A DNA stretch of 64,000 nt from Aplectana chamaeleonis (GCA_029168955.1 JAPDOI010001722.1:85293-149292); one strand, 5' to 3'. Positions 33,133 to 44,770 are shown, numbered from the stretch's first letter. The notes: a model not told the origin generated them from the sequence alone. Numbers and translations: made by a program.

Positions 33133-33299
33133 CTAAACATGAATAATAATATTAGGCTGTAGCGGAAGCTGCCATCCAACTTTGTGTACTTCTGTCTGCT
33201 TGGAGGGAAGCCGACGAATCTAGTAGAATTGATGAAACATCTGAGCCCTCGCCCCGAGAGCTAGGTTGAAGCATTTGCTGAGAATCTCCATGGAGCTTG

Positions 33300-34142
33300 A
33301 TTATTGATTTTGTTGCAAATGCAACAAGAGGTCATGGCGCAGTACACATGGGAAAAGGATCCGGGTTAGACGCGTGGACGCGAAGCGCGCGGCGGGAATG
33401 CGCCTCGTTCACCCCGTCGCTAGAGCGCGTTCCCCCTCAGTTTCCGAAAAATTCATGGAATTTCGAGTCTTTTAGGTTTCATTAATGTTGCCTGGGTTTG
33501 CTTGCGTGAGTGCAAGAAGATGGGCAGAGCTCACTCAGGCAACACAGAGGAAATTAGATGAGAGACCTTTGAAACACAAAATGCCATGAACTTTTCGGGA
33601 GCTTAGGGTGAACGTGCTTCAGCAACGGCGTAAGCGGGACGGAATTGCGCCGCGCGCGTCTTATCTAAAACCGCTTTCAGAGTTCGATCGCTGTGCGACG
33701 TGACCGAATGAAAACCTTGCATATCGATCTCGTAGCTTCGCGCGATCAGGTCGCACGCCTTTCAGACAAAATCGCGAGGAAAGTAGTTGAAATGGAGTAA
33801 TTGGGCAACTGACATTGCCAGATCGCGTCGCCGTGCAGTGCACTGTTTCATGTTCCTTCACTCCAATGTCTCGATTTTTCCCGTTGTTTCAGTTTTTTTT
33901 ATTAGTTTTGCTCCTTCAGGTAGCTTGCCTTCATCCTCGACTGCCTAGGTGGTGATTCTTATCGCAAAATATTTCCTATTTCTAAGAAGAATTCATTTTT
34001 TTTTCTAGTTAGTTCTTTGTTTCTCTTTGTGACATTCGAAGGTATTTATTTGCTTTATTCGTCTATATTATTCCCCTACCGCATTTCTTAGGTCAGTGCT
34101 TTTTCTGAAAAGCTTTTCAACAGTTAATTGTAATAGTTAAGC
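33300..34142. other. No gene recognised
   Basis: Holds GC-rich CGCGAAGCGCGCG words near 33370, a small hairpin with GTTGCCTGGGT and ACTCAGGCAAC (33486-33546), and GATCGCGTCGCCGTGCA near 33820 shared with other GC-rich repeats. The last 250 bp are AT-rich. No exon-like frame was found. Confidence 0.3.
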
Positions 34143-34150
34143 GTCCATGG

Positions 34151-35052
34151 TATACTTAGTATCCGAATCACTCCTTTTCGAATATCCGGCCGGATATCCG
34201 AGATTCGGATAATCCTATATCAGAAATTTCGGAAAAACGCATTATCTGAATCGAACCAATATCCGGGAAATTTAAAATCGGCATTATTTGAATCAAATCA
34301 TTTTCGGAAGGGTCAAAAAATCTGATAAATTTCCGATAAAATCGGATAAAATTCAGGTAAAATTTCGGATAAAATCGGATAATTTTTGAATAAAATCAGA
34401 TAAAATTGCACTAGGCCACGCCCATTTTTCCGTACCGCCTTCTATTTAGTACATCAACCCAGGGTTTTCCTCCTCCTTCCGAAATCGGAAGAGTCGTTGC
34501 GGCGCCGAAAAATGGGCGTGGTCAAGTGAGATGACCAAGTGGCTAGCTATTCAGTGTAGAAGTTTTTTGTACAGTTTTTTTGTATTATTTTGTATTTCAT
34601 TTGTTTTTCTTTTCACTAGCTAGTCCTGAAAAACCTGTGTATGGATAATACTGTGCCTCCCAACGACGATAGAGTAATTGAAGATTTGTTTTCATATTTT
34701 TATTACTATGCATATATGAAGATTGAAGTTTGTATGTTAACATGCTGCAAATGCAATGAAGTACTACTGTTTCTTCAAATATGGATGTTTTCAAAGGCAT
34801 GCCTTGAGTACCTGGTTTATTTTTCACCGTTTTGACTCAACTTTGTTCCGAAAACATCCGAAGCTATCCGAAATTATCCGACCGGATATCCGTATCCGAA
34901 TCATTGGGAAATTGGCATTATCTGAAACGATCCATTATCCGAACACTTGAAAAAACGCATTATTTGAATCGAACCAATATCCGGGAATTTTAAAATCGGC
35001 ATTATCCGAATCGATCCATTATCGGAGGAATTACCTTCGGAGGACAAGTATA
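34151..35052. mobile_element. Non-autonomous DNA transposon, TATACTTAG-end family, copy 2
   Basis: 902 bp, beginning TATACTTAGTATCCGAATC and ending GGACAAGTATA, flanked by a perfect 8-bp duplication GTCCATGG (34143-34150 and 35053-35060). It aligns with 3952-4807 along its length, including the TTCGGATAAAATCGG iterations and the phrase CTTGAGTACCTGGTT. No transposase. An open frame at 34641-34835 is not conserved in a way that suggests a protein. Confidence 0.9.
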
Positions 35053-36690
35053 GTCCATGGGCGGTGTTGGACTCGTTTCGAGGGCAGATTTTCAATGCTG
35101 TGTCTTTTTTTCCCAATCTTCTCGGCTTGTGCGCTGCCTAACAGATAAACTTGCCATTTAATTATTTATTTATTAAGTTATGAATTTCAGAATGCAAGAC
35201 ACAAACCGTTAGGCCTTCAAATGAAAAAAAAAACAGAAAAATCCTCATTGAAGACATTCAACACCACCCACGGCCAGCAAACTCTCACCACTAATTGTTC
35301 ACAACATTTTTCATACATACCGAATACAGCAAATAAACACAGCTACAGTAAGCTGTGTTTATTTGCTGTATTCATGTACCTATGCTGGTCAGGAGTCAAT
35401 TAGAATTTGTACGTAAAAAAAGCGCGATCGCCAACTTCCGCGATTGGGCACTAACACTTCCAAAGCGTGCGATTTCCACGGCGACGCGACCAAAGCGTCG
35501 CCGTGCACACGATCGCGTCGCGATCGAACTCTGAAAGAGGCCTAAGCGTCCAGCTCCTCTGAGAGAATATTTCGGGCTAGTACCGTGATGCTCCCGCGAT
35601 CCGCGATAGTACCGTGTTCGTCTCCCCCTAGTCCCGCGATAGTTACCCAATTGACTCATCCGTTGGCATTCTCGTTCTCGTACCGTGATGGTACCGCGAT
35701 CGTTTAGAGGTTTACCGCGCTAGTACCGTGATGAACTCGCGATCCGCGATGGTACCGTGATCGTTTCCCCCCGGTTCCGCGTTCTCACCTTATAGCTTCG
35801 TGCTGACCTGATAGGCAACACTCGCTCGGATGAAACATCGAGAGGGCATGAATGCGGTACGATCAGGGGTGGAGACTGGCAGGATCTCGCGACCGTCCCG
35901 CATAGTTCCGGGCTCGGTTCATCGCGGTTCCGCGATGTAACAACCCGAATACGTTTATAGACCCGATTTGCCCTCAGGTTGAAGCTGGTAGAGTCTTGCG
36001 ATCGTTCCGCGACAGCCCCTGGCTCGATTCCTCGCGGTTCAGCTGTGGAGCACGGCGGGAGCATCGGTGAACGAACGCGGTACGCTCTCGGTTTGAGACT
36101 GGCAGATTCTCGCGATCGTTCCGTGATAGCCCCATGCTAGTATCCTCTCGGCCCCTACCAGCAACCGAGGGGATTCTATCCGTGAACGATCGCGGGGGAT
36201 TCTCTCAGAGTCGGTCCGGCGGTGCGCCTACAGACCTGCAACTTCCGGCCCGTCTGCCTTTCCGGCCGCGAAACCCTAACCTGTAGAATAATCGGCTAGT
36301 CCCTAGTCAACGATATTTATGCTTCGGAAGATTTATGTGTTGGAACTTAATAGAGAATAAACAACGGAAACAGTTAGAATAGTTGTAGAAAATTTTCGAA
36401 AGTTCCACAGAAACCGTCGCACCTTCTTCAGACCCTACGTACGGCTCGTTTCTAGCCATTTGCTCGACGTTGCCTTTGCAAAGGGCCTCGGATCTTTGAA
36501 TTACCGGTGAGGATTTTAAAGGCTTTTTTCTTGTGAACACTGCCTTTAATACACCGGTAAGAAAATTTTGCAGCAATGTCATATCCCAGAGAGCACTTTT
36601 GAATCACTCGAATTCACATTGAATGCACAGGATTTTATGCGGTTTTATCTGATTACGATGTTCATTATCTTGTTTTACTAAGATGTCGTC
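35053..36690. other. No gene recognised; repeats with ACCGTGATGGTACCGCGATCG
   Basis: From about 35565 to 36180 the words ACCGTGAT, ACCGCGAT, CCGCGATAG and TCTCGCGATCGTTCCG recur irregularly, as in a decayed minisatellite. At 35425-35550 is a GC-rich module with GCGTCGCCGTGCA shared with 27270 and 33820. A single AAAGGCAGTG-family end (TTGTGAACACTGCCTTTAA) is at about 36532-36550. An AATAAACACAG...CTGTGTTTATT hairpin lies at 35332-35364. Confidence 0.4.
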
Positions 36691-36775
36691 ATGTGACGTC
36701 GCGTTGTCTTCATGGGTCCTACGGATCAACTCGCACTTTTCATGAGTGGGCTGTAACGGCTCCATCCGACTACGT

Positions 36776-37068
36776 TAAGTATGTCCGAATGAGACTGGCG
36801 AAGCATGCGGCCGGCGAGAGTGGCAGACGACCGTCGCGTGTACAGCTCTCGGATGAGTGTGCGAATGACTACCACCCCCCTCCCCTCGGCAGCAGAGCTG
36901 ATTGATCGACGCAGTTGGCTTGCTGTCAGCCACTGCCAGCCCCGCACCTAGTCAGTGGCTGGGGACCAAGGCTCGCCCTCGTTTTGCATGCTCATACGAG
37001 AGCAGCGCACGCGACGATGGGCTGCTACGCACGCCGACCGCATCGTTCGCCAGTCTCATTCAAACACA
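36776..37068. repeat. Foldback with GAATGAGACTGGCGAA ends
   Basis: GAATGAGACTGGCGAA (about 36788) and its exact reverse complement TTCGCCAGTCTCATTC (about 37048) face each other, with further inverted GCATGCGGCCGG/CCGACCGCAT words inside. It probably is a MITE. No gene recognised on either strand here. Confidence 0.6.
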
Positions 37069-37584
37069 CTTTCCCAATATTACCAGCATATACGCTGTCA
37101 GTAAACAAGATCTTTTTTTTTCGAAAATTCGATTTTTCTCATTCTCATCTCTTTTCCAAAACGGAGAAATATTGAATACGGATTTGCCCATTATACAAAC
37201 CTTTGAACTTTCGCAGCAGGAAGTACATAGTTTGATGAAGCCAAATAAGACCAAAAATGCGAATTCACAAAATTTTCAAAAATAAAATAATCACGCTCCG
37301 CCCTGATTTCTCGCTGACGCCACTACCTACGCCTCAGCGGGTTTTAGTGCCCTACCAATCTCGATAGCTTTCGTGGTTTGCCTCAAAGATTTCTACTGGC
37401 CTTCAGCATATAATTCGAGAATCGCCAAGTTTTCCACGGAATGGAAAGAAGCATCAGGTAGAAAGGAATTTGCGCTTTCGCATGGTATATCAAACCTGGC
37501 CAGAAGTTCAACGTTTACACTTTTCAAAAAATTGACAAACTTAGATGGAGGAAAACTCACGCTACAGCCTAATACAATTATTAC

Positions 37585-38044
37585 CTTCTCATGAATGCGC
37601 TCTTCATGATGCTTGTTGAAGCTCTGCCGCTGAATCAGCGGGACTTGTTTTCCAGACGAAGGAGCCTCATCAGCTTGTTTCTTATTTTCAAACGCCTCCT
37701 GAAAACATTTTTCCGTGGCGTATCAAATTCACTATTGTAATCAAAACCCACTTTAGCCATTTTCAGCTCTTCAGCTTTTGTTGACAACTGGTGTTTGAGT
37801 AGATGAATTTCGCCTTCAACTTCAAATGCTCTATTTTGGATATTTTGAGCTTCCGTATCCACCTTCCGCCTATCAACATCTAGTGCTTCTAGCTCAGCCT
37901 GAACATTTGCACCATTTCTCATGAGAAACTTGAATATACAGCAACTGAAACAAACTATATAAGTACATTCGCATCCTCAAAATCCTTCTCTACTGCGGCC
38001 ATTTTCGCCCGAACTTCTTCACGTAAAGCCTGAAGTTTGGCGCT
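37585..38044 (-). CDS. Coiled-coil protein gene, three internal exons
   Basis: Three phase-0 exons on the minus strand: 37967-38044 (26 codons), 37752-37928 (59) and 37585-37698 (38). The first follows a strong polypyrimidine acceptor ending TTTTTCAG, the introns are 38 bp (GTACTT...CAAG) and 53 bp (GTGGGT...TTTTCAG), and the last donor is GTAATAA. The peptide (LQALREEVRAKMAAVEKDFE, then ELEALDVDRRKVDTEAQNIQ and HLLKHQLSTKAEELKMAK) is rich in Glu, Lys and Leu with heptad-like spacing, so a coiled coil is likely. The third exon ends NKHHEERIHEK. I do not recognise the protein. The 38-bp intron is near the lower limit; an alternative acceptor TTTGTTTCAG would leave only 22 bp and break phase. 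The intron upstream of the first exon carries the foldback at 38068-38301. Confidence 0.6.
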
Positions 38045-38067
38045 CTGAAAAAAAAAAACATTCGTAT

Positions 38068-38301
38068 GTACAGGCCATAAAACGGCCAATGTCTCACCGT
38101 CGACTGCGTACCACGCGCTGCGCGACCGCACGCGCGTCGGAAGCGAACGAGTTTTGGCCGCCGCGCGACGAGTTTTGGCGGCCGCGCGACGTTTCGGCCG
38201 CCGCGCGGCGGCCAAAACTCGATCGCTTCCGACGCGCGTGCGGTCGCGCAGCGCGTGGTACGCAGTCGACGGTGAGACATTGGCCGTTTTATGGCCTGTA
38301 C
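38068..38301. repeat. Near-perfect 234-bp palindrome inside an intron
   Basis: Begins GTACAGGCCATAAAACGGCC and ends with the exact reverse complement. The arms (about 100 bp each, with GTCTCACCGTCGACTGCGTA and CGCGTCGGAAGCGA) match almost without change; the centre has repeated GTTTTGG(C/T)(G/C)GCCGCGCG words. High arm identity implies recent insertion or active homogenisation. It lies directly upstream of the acceptor of the coiled-coil exon 37967-38044. Confidence 0.9.
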
Positions 38302-39836
38302 CTGACAAGGGAAGTGTTTAGAGTGGCGAACGCATCTGCGAAAACCACTAGTATCGTTAGTATCTCTTCCGAATCAATGGTAAAAATGCGCAGTGTCCCG
38401 CCCCGAGCTGCTGGTTCAAAAAATCTATGAGCATTTTTAAGCCTCGCGAAAAGGCAAGGCATCTTTTTTGAAGTTTCGAAAAAAATTCTCGGATTTAGCT
38501 CAAAACTTGTAAGTAAGAGGTAATCTAGGGCGGTGAACACGAATCTGGAGTCCATTTGTCGAAATTTCGAGGTTTACTGTAGGTTACGGTAGGTAACATG
38601 TCATTTAGGGGGCAAAACCCTCCCTAGTATTTTAAAAATCGACAAACGGACATTAAATTCGTATCAGGCTACGGCGCGAGGTGTGATACAAGTCAACTTT
38701 GGTCCGACCCCAAGTCAAGCGATTCGCTCAGCAAGCCCCCTGTGAAGAATTGATGGCAACGACCGGGGTGCCTAGACACTCTGGCGTTTCTAACGCGCAC
38801 TGAACCGTCCCATTTCGACCTGTGCGGGGCAAACGGCAGAGTTCCCGCATGGCCATTCCGGTCTGCGTTCAGCGCCTGCCAAACCTCGGATTCCGCCGTT
38901 TGGCTGGCGATGACGTCACTGCTGCAGAGAGGCTCGGTGTTGCTTTCGTAGACGATTTGACAGCGCATGAACTCGTTTGATCTGCCGAATCACGTTATTG
39001 ATGACTCCACAATTGAACAGGCCCCATGACCGTGTCCTTGTTGAGGGAGACCCGCTCCTACTGAAATTGCCGTTGCGAATCTAACCTAGCATGGTCGAAA
39101 CCTGCAAACGGCAGTGAATCGCCGGATATCGCGGGCGGAACCGAACATGATCGAAACCTGCCAACGGCAGTGAATCGCCGGATATCGCGGGGCGAACGGC
39201 GGATATGGGGCACCCGCTTTGCCCATTTTTTCTTTTATAACGGCAGCGGTTCAGATTATGACCCGCGTTTGCTGCGCGTTACAAACCCCACAGTGTCTGA
39301 GTGGGGGAGGTCCTCACTTTGTAACTTCTTACAGTGAACGAATATTTAGATCAAGACTACATTGATCAATTAATCCTGTTAATGCAACAAATAAAAAATT
39401 TTAAAATTTGTAGTGTAATTAATTTATTACGCGAACAATGAAAAAAGCGTATGTTTTAGGTCATGATCCAGCGATGACACCAAACGTTTGTTCAGCGACT
39501 GAACAAAAATTAGTGCCCTGTAGAGTGTTGCCCGAATATTCGTTTATTCGAATAATATTCGAGTATTCGAATAATTCGAATATTCGAATAATTCGAGTAA
39601 TCGAATATTCAAAGAAGTGGAATATTCGTTTATTCGAATAGTCGAAGAATATTCAAAGAAGTGAAATATTCGGTTTATTCGAATATTCAGCATGAATAAT
39701 TTGAATATTCGACAAGATCGCACTCCATTTAGCCCTGATTTTACATTTTAAACATCTTAGCGTAATGACTCCTAATTTCTCACAATTCTTCAGTACCTCA
39801 TAAATATATAGTTATAGCAAGGAAGTACAAAATATT
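38302..39836. other. No complete gene; possible upstream exon and repeats
   Basis: On the minus strand, CTTGTCAG followed by GTACAG at about 38301-38310 could be a donor for an exon preceding the coiled-coil exons (frame with GGTLRIFTIDSEEIL near 38380), but phases do not match cleanly. Part of 38460-38690 resembles 23690-24200. A direct repeat of about 60 bp is at 39080-39205 (CGAAACCTGC.AACGGCAGTG then AATCGCCGGATATCGCGG). ATTCGAATA repeats fill about 39530-39710. Confidence 0.35.
39522..39715. repeat. TTATTCGAATA repeat after AGAGTGTTGCCCGAATATTC
   Basis: Starts TAGAGTGTTGCCCGAATATTC and continues with irregular ATTCGAATA and TATTCAAAGAAGTG units. The same start and the same TATTCAAAGAAGTG units occur at 44418-44625, where the far end CAACACTCTA shows inverted TAGAGTGTTG ends. 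It is therefore probably a partial copy of that MITE. Confidence 0.6.
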
Positions 39837-39847
39837 AAACCGCTCGT

Positions 39848-42800
39848 GAGCGATATAGCGTGCACAACTATATCGCGAAAGTATCCCATACATTGCATTA
39901 AGGTGTCGCCGTCCGGCACACTAAGGCCTCTGGTCCATAGCACCTCAGGATCCGTACCTAGGGAGTTCATAGAGTCTTTGGCCACAAGTCACAATTTCGA
40001 CACCCTGAACTGTCGATCGCTGTCGAGTGATATCCAAAAAACTGCGCTATCCAGACTTCTGAGCTATATTCATGCACCGTTTGCTGCTTTGCAGGAAACC
40101 CGCCTCAAGGATAGACCCGTCATCAGCGTCGGAGAGTACACCATCTACTGCGGTAACGCTGACGATAGGAGAGTGGGAGGCTGTGCAATAGCTGTAAGGA
40201 AGGATTTCAATGGTATGGTCAAGGAGTTTGGCTCAACGTCGTGCCGGAATGCATTCGTACGACTGCGGGATCACAGAGGAGTCAATCTGTGGATAGTGAG
40301 TGCTCATGCGCCCACTGAAACCGCCGGAGACAATTCGAAGGATGCGTTTTATGAGGAACTCAATACGTTGCTGGCCAGGATACCTTGTCAACATGCTGTT
40401 GTCGTGGGGATTGACGCAAATGCGAAGATGGGACTTGATCAGGAATTCGAAGTACTCGGTAAATGGTTCTACCCAGTGGAGCAAACATCGGACAATGGCT
40501 ACCGCCTTGTCGACTTTTGTGAACGCAGTGGTCTGATTATTGCATCGACATTCAAGAGGAATCATCGCCGCCATCAGCTTACGTGGCAGGGACCAACCCA
40601 GCTATCTCCAGAAGAGCAGCGGAAGATGACAACTTTGAAACTACAGCTTGACTATGTCTTGACGAGAAATATTCCAGTATCGGACATTCGAAGATCTAGA
40701 GCTGTGTGGGATGTCGCATTCGATTCGGATAACCGTCCTGTTCTGTTGAACTTCACTGCGAGGATTCATAAGAGGAAGCGAGGGGCTCAGCCTCTCCAGA
40801 GGATTGACATGACAAGTCTCAGAGATGAAGAGTGCAGGAATTTTCGACAACGCGTTTCTATTCACATCGGAGTACGGACTAAGAAGAAACTTTGCGACGC
40901 GGATTCTTTTGTCAAGTGCATCCAGGACGCTTCGAAAGAGGCACTCCCGGTTGTACAGCCTAAGAAGAAGTTCGCCTACGTCTCAGAAGAAACAACATCT
41001 ACCTACAACAGAGCATGTGCTCTCCGAACTGCAGGAAACTTCGTGGAGGAGAAGCGTCTGAGAAGGAAGTTGCGTCGGCAGCTTCAAAGTCACCGCGAAC
41101 GAGAGTGGACGTGTAGAGCTAAGGAGTTCGAGAAGGCTTGGGAGGAGAAGAATCCGAAGAAAGCCTACACGTTGCTGCGACAGTATAGCGGGAAGATGAA
41201 GAGATGTTCTCCTGTCTTGAACACTACTTATGGAGTTGCAGTTGGTGATGCGACGCTGCCAATATGGAATGATTGCTTCAGTTCACTACTGAATCGTCCA
41301 GCGCCATCAGTACCTGAGCTACCGCATGTTCAGAGAGCACATTACGATGTCAATGAGGAACCGCCGATTGAGTCTGAAGTTTTGGATTGTGTACGGAAAA
41401 TGAAGAATGGAAAGGCAGGTGGAGATGACAACATCACTGCTGACATGTTGAAAGCTCTTCCTCCGTCTGGGATTCGTGAAATGACCAACACCATCCCAGC
41501 CATATGGATGAGCGAAAGGATACCCGATTCGTGGAGACATGCGATCATCGTACCTCTTCACAAGAAGCTACACAACCCTCACGGATCCTACGAGCTACAG
41601 AGGAATCTCTCTACTTCGTGTCATGTACAAGGTTTTAGAACGTATCATTCTCGAGCGACTTATCAAACATCGTGAAGGAACGACCAGAGATGAGCAAGCC
41701 GGTTTTCGAGCTGGAAGATCGACCATCGACCAAGTGTTCGTCGTGAGAAAAGTAATTGAATCGTGGCAGCGGTATTCGAAGCCATTACAGCTTGCTTTTT
41801 TGGACTTTGAAGCCGCGTTCGACTCTCCTCATCGTGGTCGATTGCTCAATGCTCTGCGAGCAGATGGAGTCCCGGAAAAGTATGTTCGGTTAATCGAGGA
41901 CATGAACAAAGGAACAACAGCAGCAGTCGTACACCTGTCGGATTTACGTCAGCTTTCGAGGTGAAAACAGGAGTAAGGCAAGGAGACTTCGCCGTTGATG
42001 ACATCATGCGTAGAGTTGCAGAACAGTTTCCTGCGGACGTGATCCTAACACCATCAGGACGCTCCCTTGTCGACCTGGAGTACGCCGACGACATTGTGTT
42101 ATTCGCTGAAAACAAAGCAAAACTGCAAAGGATTCTGAACCTCGTTTCGAAGTATGCTGCAGCCTATGGACTTCGTCTTTGTCCGGACAAATGCAAGCAG
42201 ATGTGGGTCTCTCAGAGGCCTTCAACGGGAGTTTGTGTGGACGGACAACGTATCGAACTGGTGGACGATTTCTGTTATTTGGGCTGTTTGCTGAAGAACG
42301 ATGGTGGTTATGCAGCGGATATTCGACAACGATGTGCGAAAGCTACGTCTGCATTTAATTCTCTAACCAAGTGTTTGTGGTCTACCACCATCGCGAGGGA
42401 AGTCAAGTCGCGCGTCTACCTATCCGCTATTCGCCCTATCATGATGTACGGATCGGAGACGTGGGCAGCACCGAAGACGCAGATGGAAGGGTTGGATTGC
42501 AAGGAGAGGAAGCTTTTTAGGCGTTTGCTTGGATATTTCTGGCCGCGTGTATGCCATAACGAAGACCTTTACAAGGAAATCGACGCAGTACATCAACGCT
42601 TGAAACGAGGGAGGTGCCAGCATCTCCTAACACCATCTCAAGCAGCAATGGAAAGTCGACTTCGACTGCTCGGGCATATACTAAGAACGCCGGATCGTCT
42701 CGTACAACACGCTTTAAGAATGCTTCCAAATCCTGTCTGGAAACGGCCACCAGGGCGTAGGCGAAAGTTCTGGACGGATGTGGTTAAAGAGGATTTGAAG

Positions 42801-42999
42801 TCACTGGGCATCGAAAGACAGTTCAGGCGCGATGTTTCGTTTCGCAGGAAATGGAATGGTGACAGCTGGATGGAATGTGTTCAAATTGTGGCTGAAGACC
42901 GTGAAAAATGGACACGGCTGACTACTAGGACGGCACACCTCGGTGAAGATGCGGAATGACCGCGTCAGGCGAAAGCCAACCGACTAAGTAAAGTAAGTC
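39848..42999 (+). mobile_element. RTE-clade LINE with 11-bp target-site duplication
   Basis: A 3152-bp element bounded by AAACCGCTCGT at 39837-39847 and 43000-43010. It has an apurinic-type endonuclease, a reverse transcriptase and a very short 3' tail ending in CTAAGTAAAGTAAGTC, the kind of short repeat that closes RTE elements. The clade is assigned by domain order, the short 3' end and similarity of motifs to the RTE copies common in strongylid nematodes. The 5' end begins within or just before the coding frame, so the copy may be slightly 5'-truncated. Confidence 0.9.
39849..42959 (+). pseudogene. RTE endonuclease-reverse transcriptase, inactivated
   Basis: The endonuclease lies in the first third: ALQETR (40096), GGCAIAVRKDF, IVSAHAPTE (40297), VVVGIDANAKMG (40400), LDYVL and DSDNRPVL (40723). 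The last normally has the catalytic His of SDH; here it is Asn. The reverse transcriptase follows with MKNGKAGGDD (41400), IPDSWRHAIIVPLHK, YRGISLL, QLAFLDFEAAFD (41790) and LEYADDIVLF (42079), so the YADD box is intact. Two single-base frameshifts are seen near 41572 and 41930. The GVRQG...FA segment near 41975 has lost about 9 codons compared with the usual motif. The C-terminal part (SAIRPIMMYGSETWA, LGHILRTPDRLVQ) reads through to the TGA at 42957. The protein cannot work. Confidence 0.92.
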
Positions 43000-43010
43000 A
43001 AACCGCTCGT

Positions 43011-44417
43011 AGGATTTTGTCAAAACGCTAGGAATGCCCATTTTGTCTTTAATTATAGAGAAAAGTTTGAGTTTCGAGCGACGACTAAGTATTGCCACAC
43101 TTGAGCAACATGGCAATATCTCACGCCCATCGCCAGAATCAGCCATTTTCACGTGTATTTTCATGAAACTGGTTCGAGGTGATGCTATTCGTCTACTTTC
43201 CTGGTGGACTTCACCTGCATTCTGACGGAAAAGCCCAAGTTCACTCCTCCCATAATGCTGGACTTGGATTTCGATGGATTTCCAGCCAGCTAGGGCGACC
43301 AGCTGGATGCAGTTTTAAGTTCGTGCCAGATACTGAGCCGCTAAACGTCTTTTGTCGCCCAGACGTCTCATGGAGCTTTGAAGCGAGATATTACACGGCG
43401 AGTTCCCAGTGACATGGTGTCGGTCTCAACGACTAACTACGAATTGTCGCTGCGTTCTTTTGATTTGTCGCTGAGATTCCGGAGTAGGGCACGGCTAAGC
43501 AGCACTAGGAAGTTCGCCTTCGCATAAACCGCACATAACTCAACTGAACTCAACTAAGCTAAAGTAAACTAGACCGGAACAGACCACATAATTGGCGGCT
43601 ATTTAGCGCCTAATTCGCGGCCAGCATTATTTAGCCGCTTTTCGCAGTTATTTCACGGCAAGCATTATTTGTCGCCTATTAGGCGGCTATTACTCGTGGA
43701 ACAGGCATTTTGCGGCTAATTCTCGGCCAAAACTCAGAGTACATGATCGTAAACGTGGTTGAGATGACTACTGAAATAGAATGGTATGGCTCAGAACACA
43801 ACGCCTTCGCATTTTGAAGCGTCAGTAACCACCCACAATGACGCTACACGTCTGAGAAGTTGGTCCCGCCCTTGTATCTGCCCGCCATCTGTATTTGCGT
43901 CCTCCTCCAAAACCGGGGCGCGGGGCCATTCCCACCATCGGCGACACTTGTGGGTGGTACAATAGGTAAACCACAAACCATTCTATTTCCGTAGTTAGTG
44001 TATCAACCACGTTCACCAGCGTGTGAGCTGAATTTAAGTGACATGAGTGCAGCAGGTTCGAAGCCTTGCCCATCCGGTGGCGGCCCAGTGGAGGGTGTCT
44101 CGACCGCGACGGGTGTCGGTGTGCCGATGGCGACGCGTCCCGGTGTGGCGATGGCGACGCGTGTCGGTGTAAAGAAGTTCCTAAGCAAGATAAAGGTCTT
44201 GCAGGATGTGAACTGCTGCTAAATAGGCGGCTAAACGCGACACGTCAAAATGTCAGCAGCCCGACAACAGGCGGACGGCGCTGGGCAACGGGCAGGTCTC
44301 AGGCTGGCAATGCGAGCGATTTGAGTTGTTGAGAGGGTGCCGTTTATAAGATGACAACTTATCAACCTGTTTGACACCCCAGTTTGCCTGAGTGGATTGT
44401 ATGGGACAGTACGCAAT
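43011..44417. other. No gene recognised; short repeats
   Basis: From about 43590 to 43740 the words GGC(G/T)A.TATTTAGC(C/G)GC and AATTC(G/T)CGGCCA recur. Two short inverted blocks (GTTACTGACGCT..., GAAATAGAATGG/CCATTCTATTTCCG at about 43774 and 43978) mark a foldback of about 230 bp. At 44095-44170 a 24-bp unit (GACGCGT.(C/G)GGTGT) is repeated about three times. None of the open frames here has a recognisable motif. Confidence 0.35.
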
Positions 44418-44630
44418 AGAGTGTTGCCCGAATATTCGTTTATTCGAATATTACTCGAATATTCGAATATTCAAAGAAGTTGATTATCCGGGTTATTCGA
44501 ATAATCGAATATTCAAAGAAGTGGAATATTCGGTTTATTCGAATAATCGAATATTCAAAGGAGTGGATTATTCGAATTATTCTTTTATTCGAATATTCAA
44601 AAAAAATTATTCGTTCCAACACTCTAGTGC
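44418..44630. mobile_element. MITE with TAGAGTGTTG ends
   Basis: The left end TAGAGTGTTGCCCGAATATTC and right end ATTCGTTCCAACACTCTA are inverted. The inside is four or so units of TATTCAAAGAAGTGGA(A/T)TAT with TTATTCGAATAATCG. It directly abuts a copy of the CCCTGAGGGC repeat (44628 onwards). Confidence 0.7.
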
Positions 44631-44770
44631 CCTGAGGGCACATAGGTGCGGTTTCGGGCATGAAAACCACATTTGGTAATTGGCTGCCCGGATTTGAAAA
44701 CGCACCCAAAACTTCATGGACGCAGCTTTAAGCAGAAGAGCGCTACATAGTATACATTGGATCCGACTCA
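44628..44770 (+). repeat. CCCTGAGGGCACATAGGTGC repeat, copy 1
   Basis: About 140 bp matching the arms of the large palindrome at 45600-46235: CCCTGAGGG, CATAGGTGC, CGGGCATGAAA, CCGGATTTGAAAACGCACCC, TTCATGGACGCAGCTT and GCGCTACATAG occur in the same order. It indicates that the arm sequence also exists as a solitary copy. Confidence 0.7.

Noticed and set aside
36902..37285. A 127-codon plus-strand frame
   Set aside because: It begins inside the foldback at 36776-37068 and then runs through AT-rich DNA; no splice or domain support.
43998..44222. A plus-strand frame with Gly/Val/Thr repeats
   Set aside because: It covers a 24-bp tandem repeat; no conserved motif and shadow frames on both strands.
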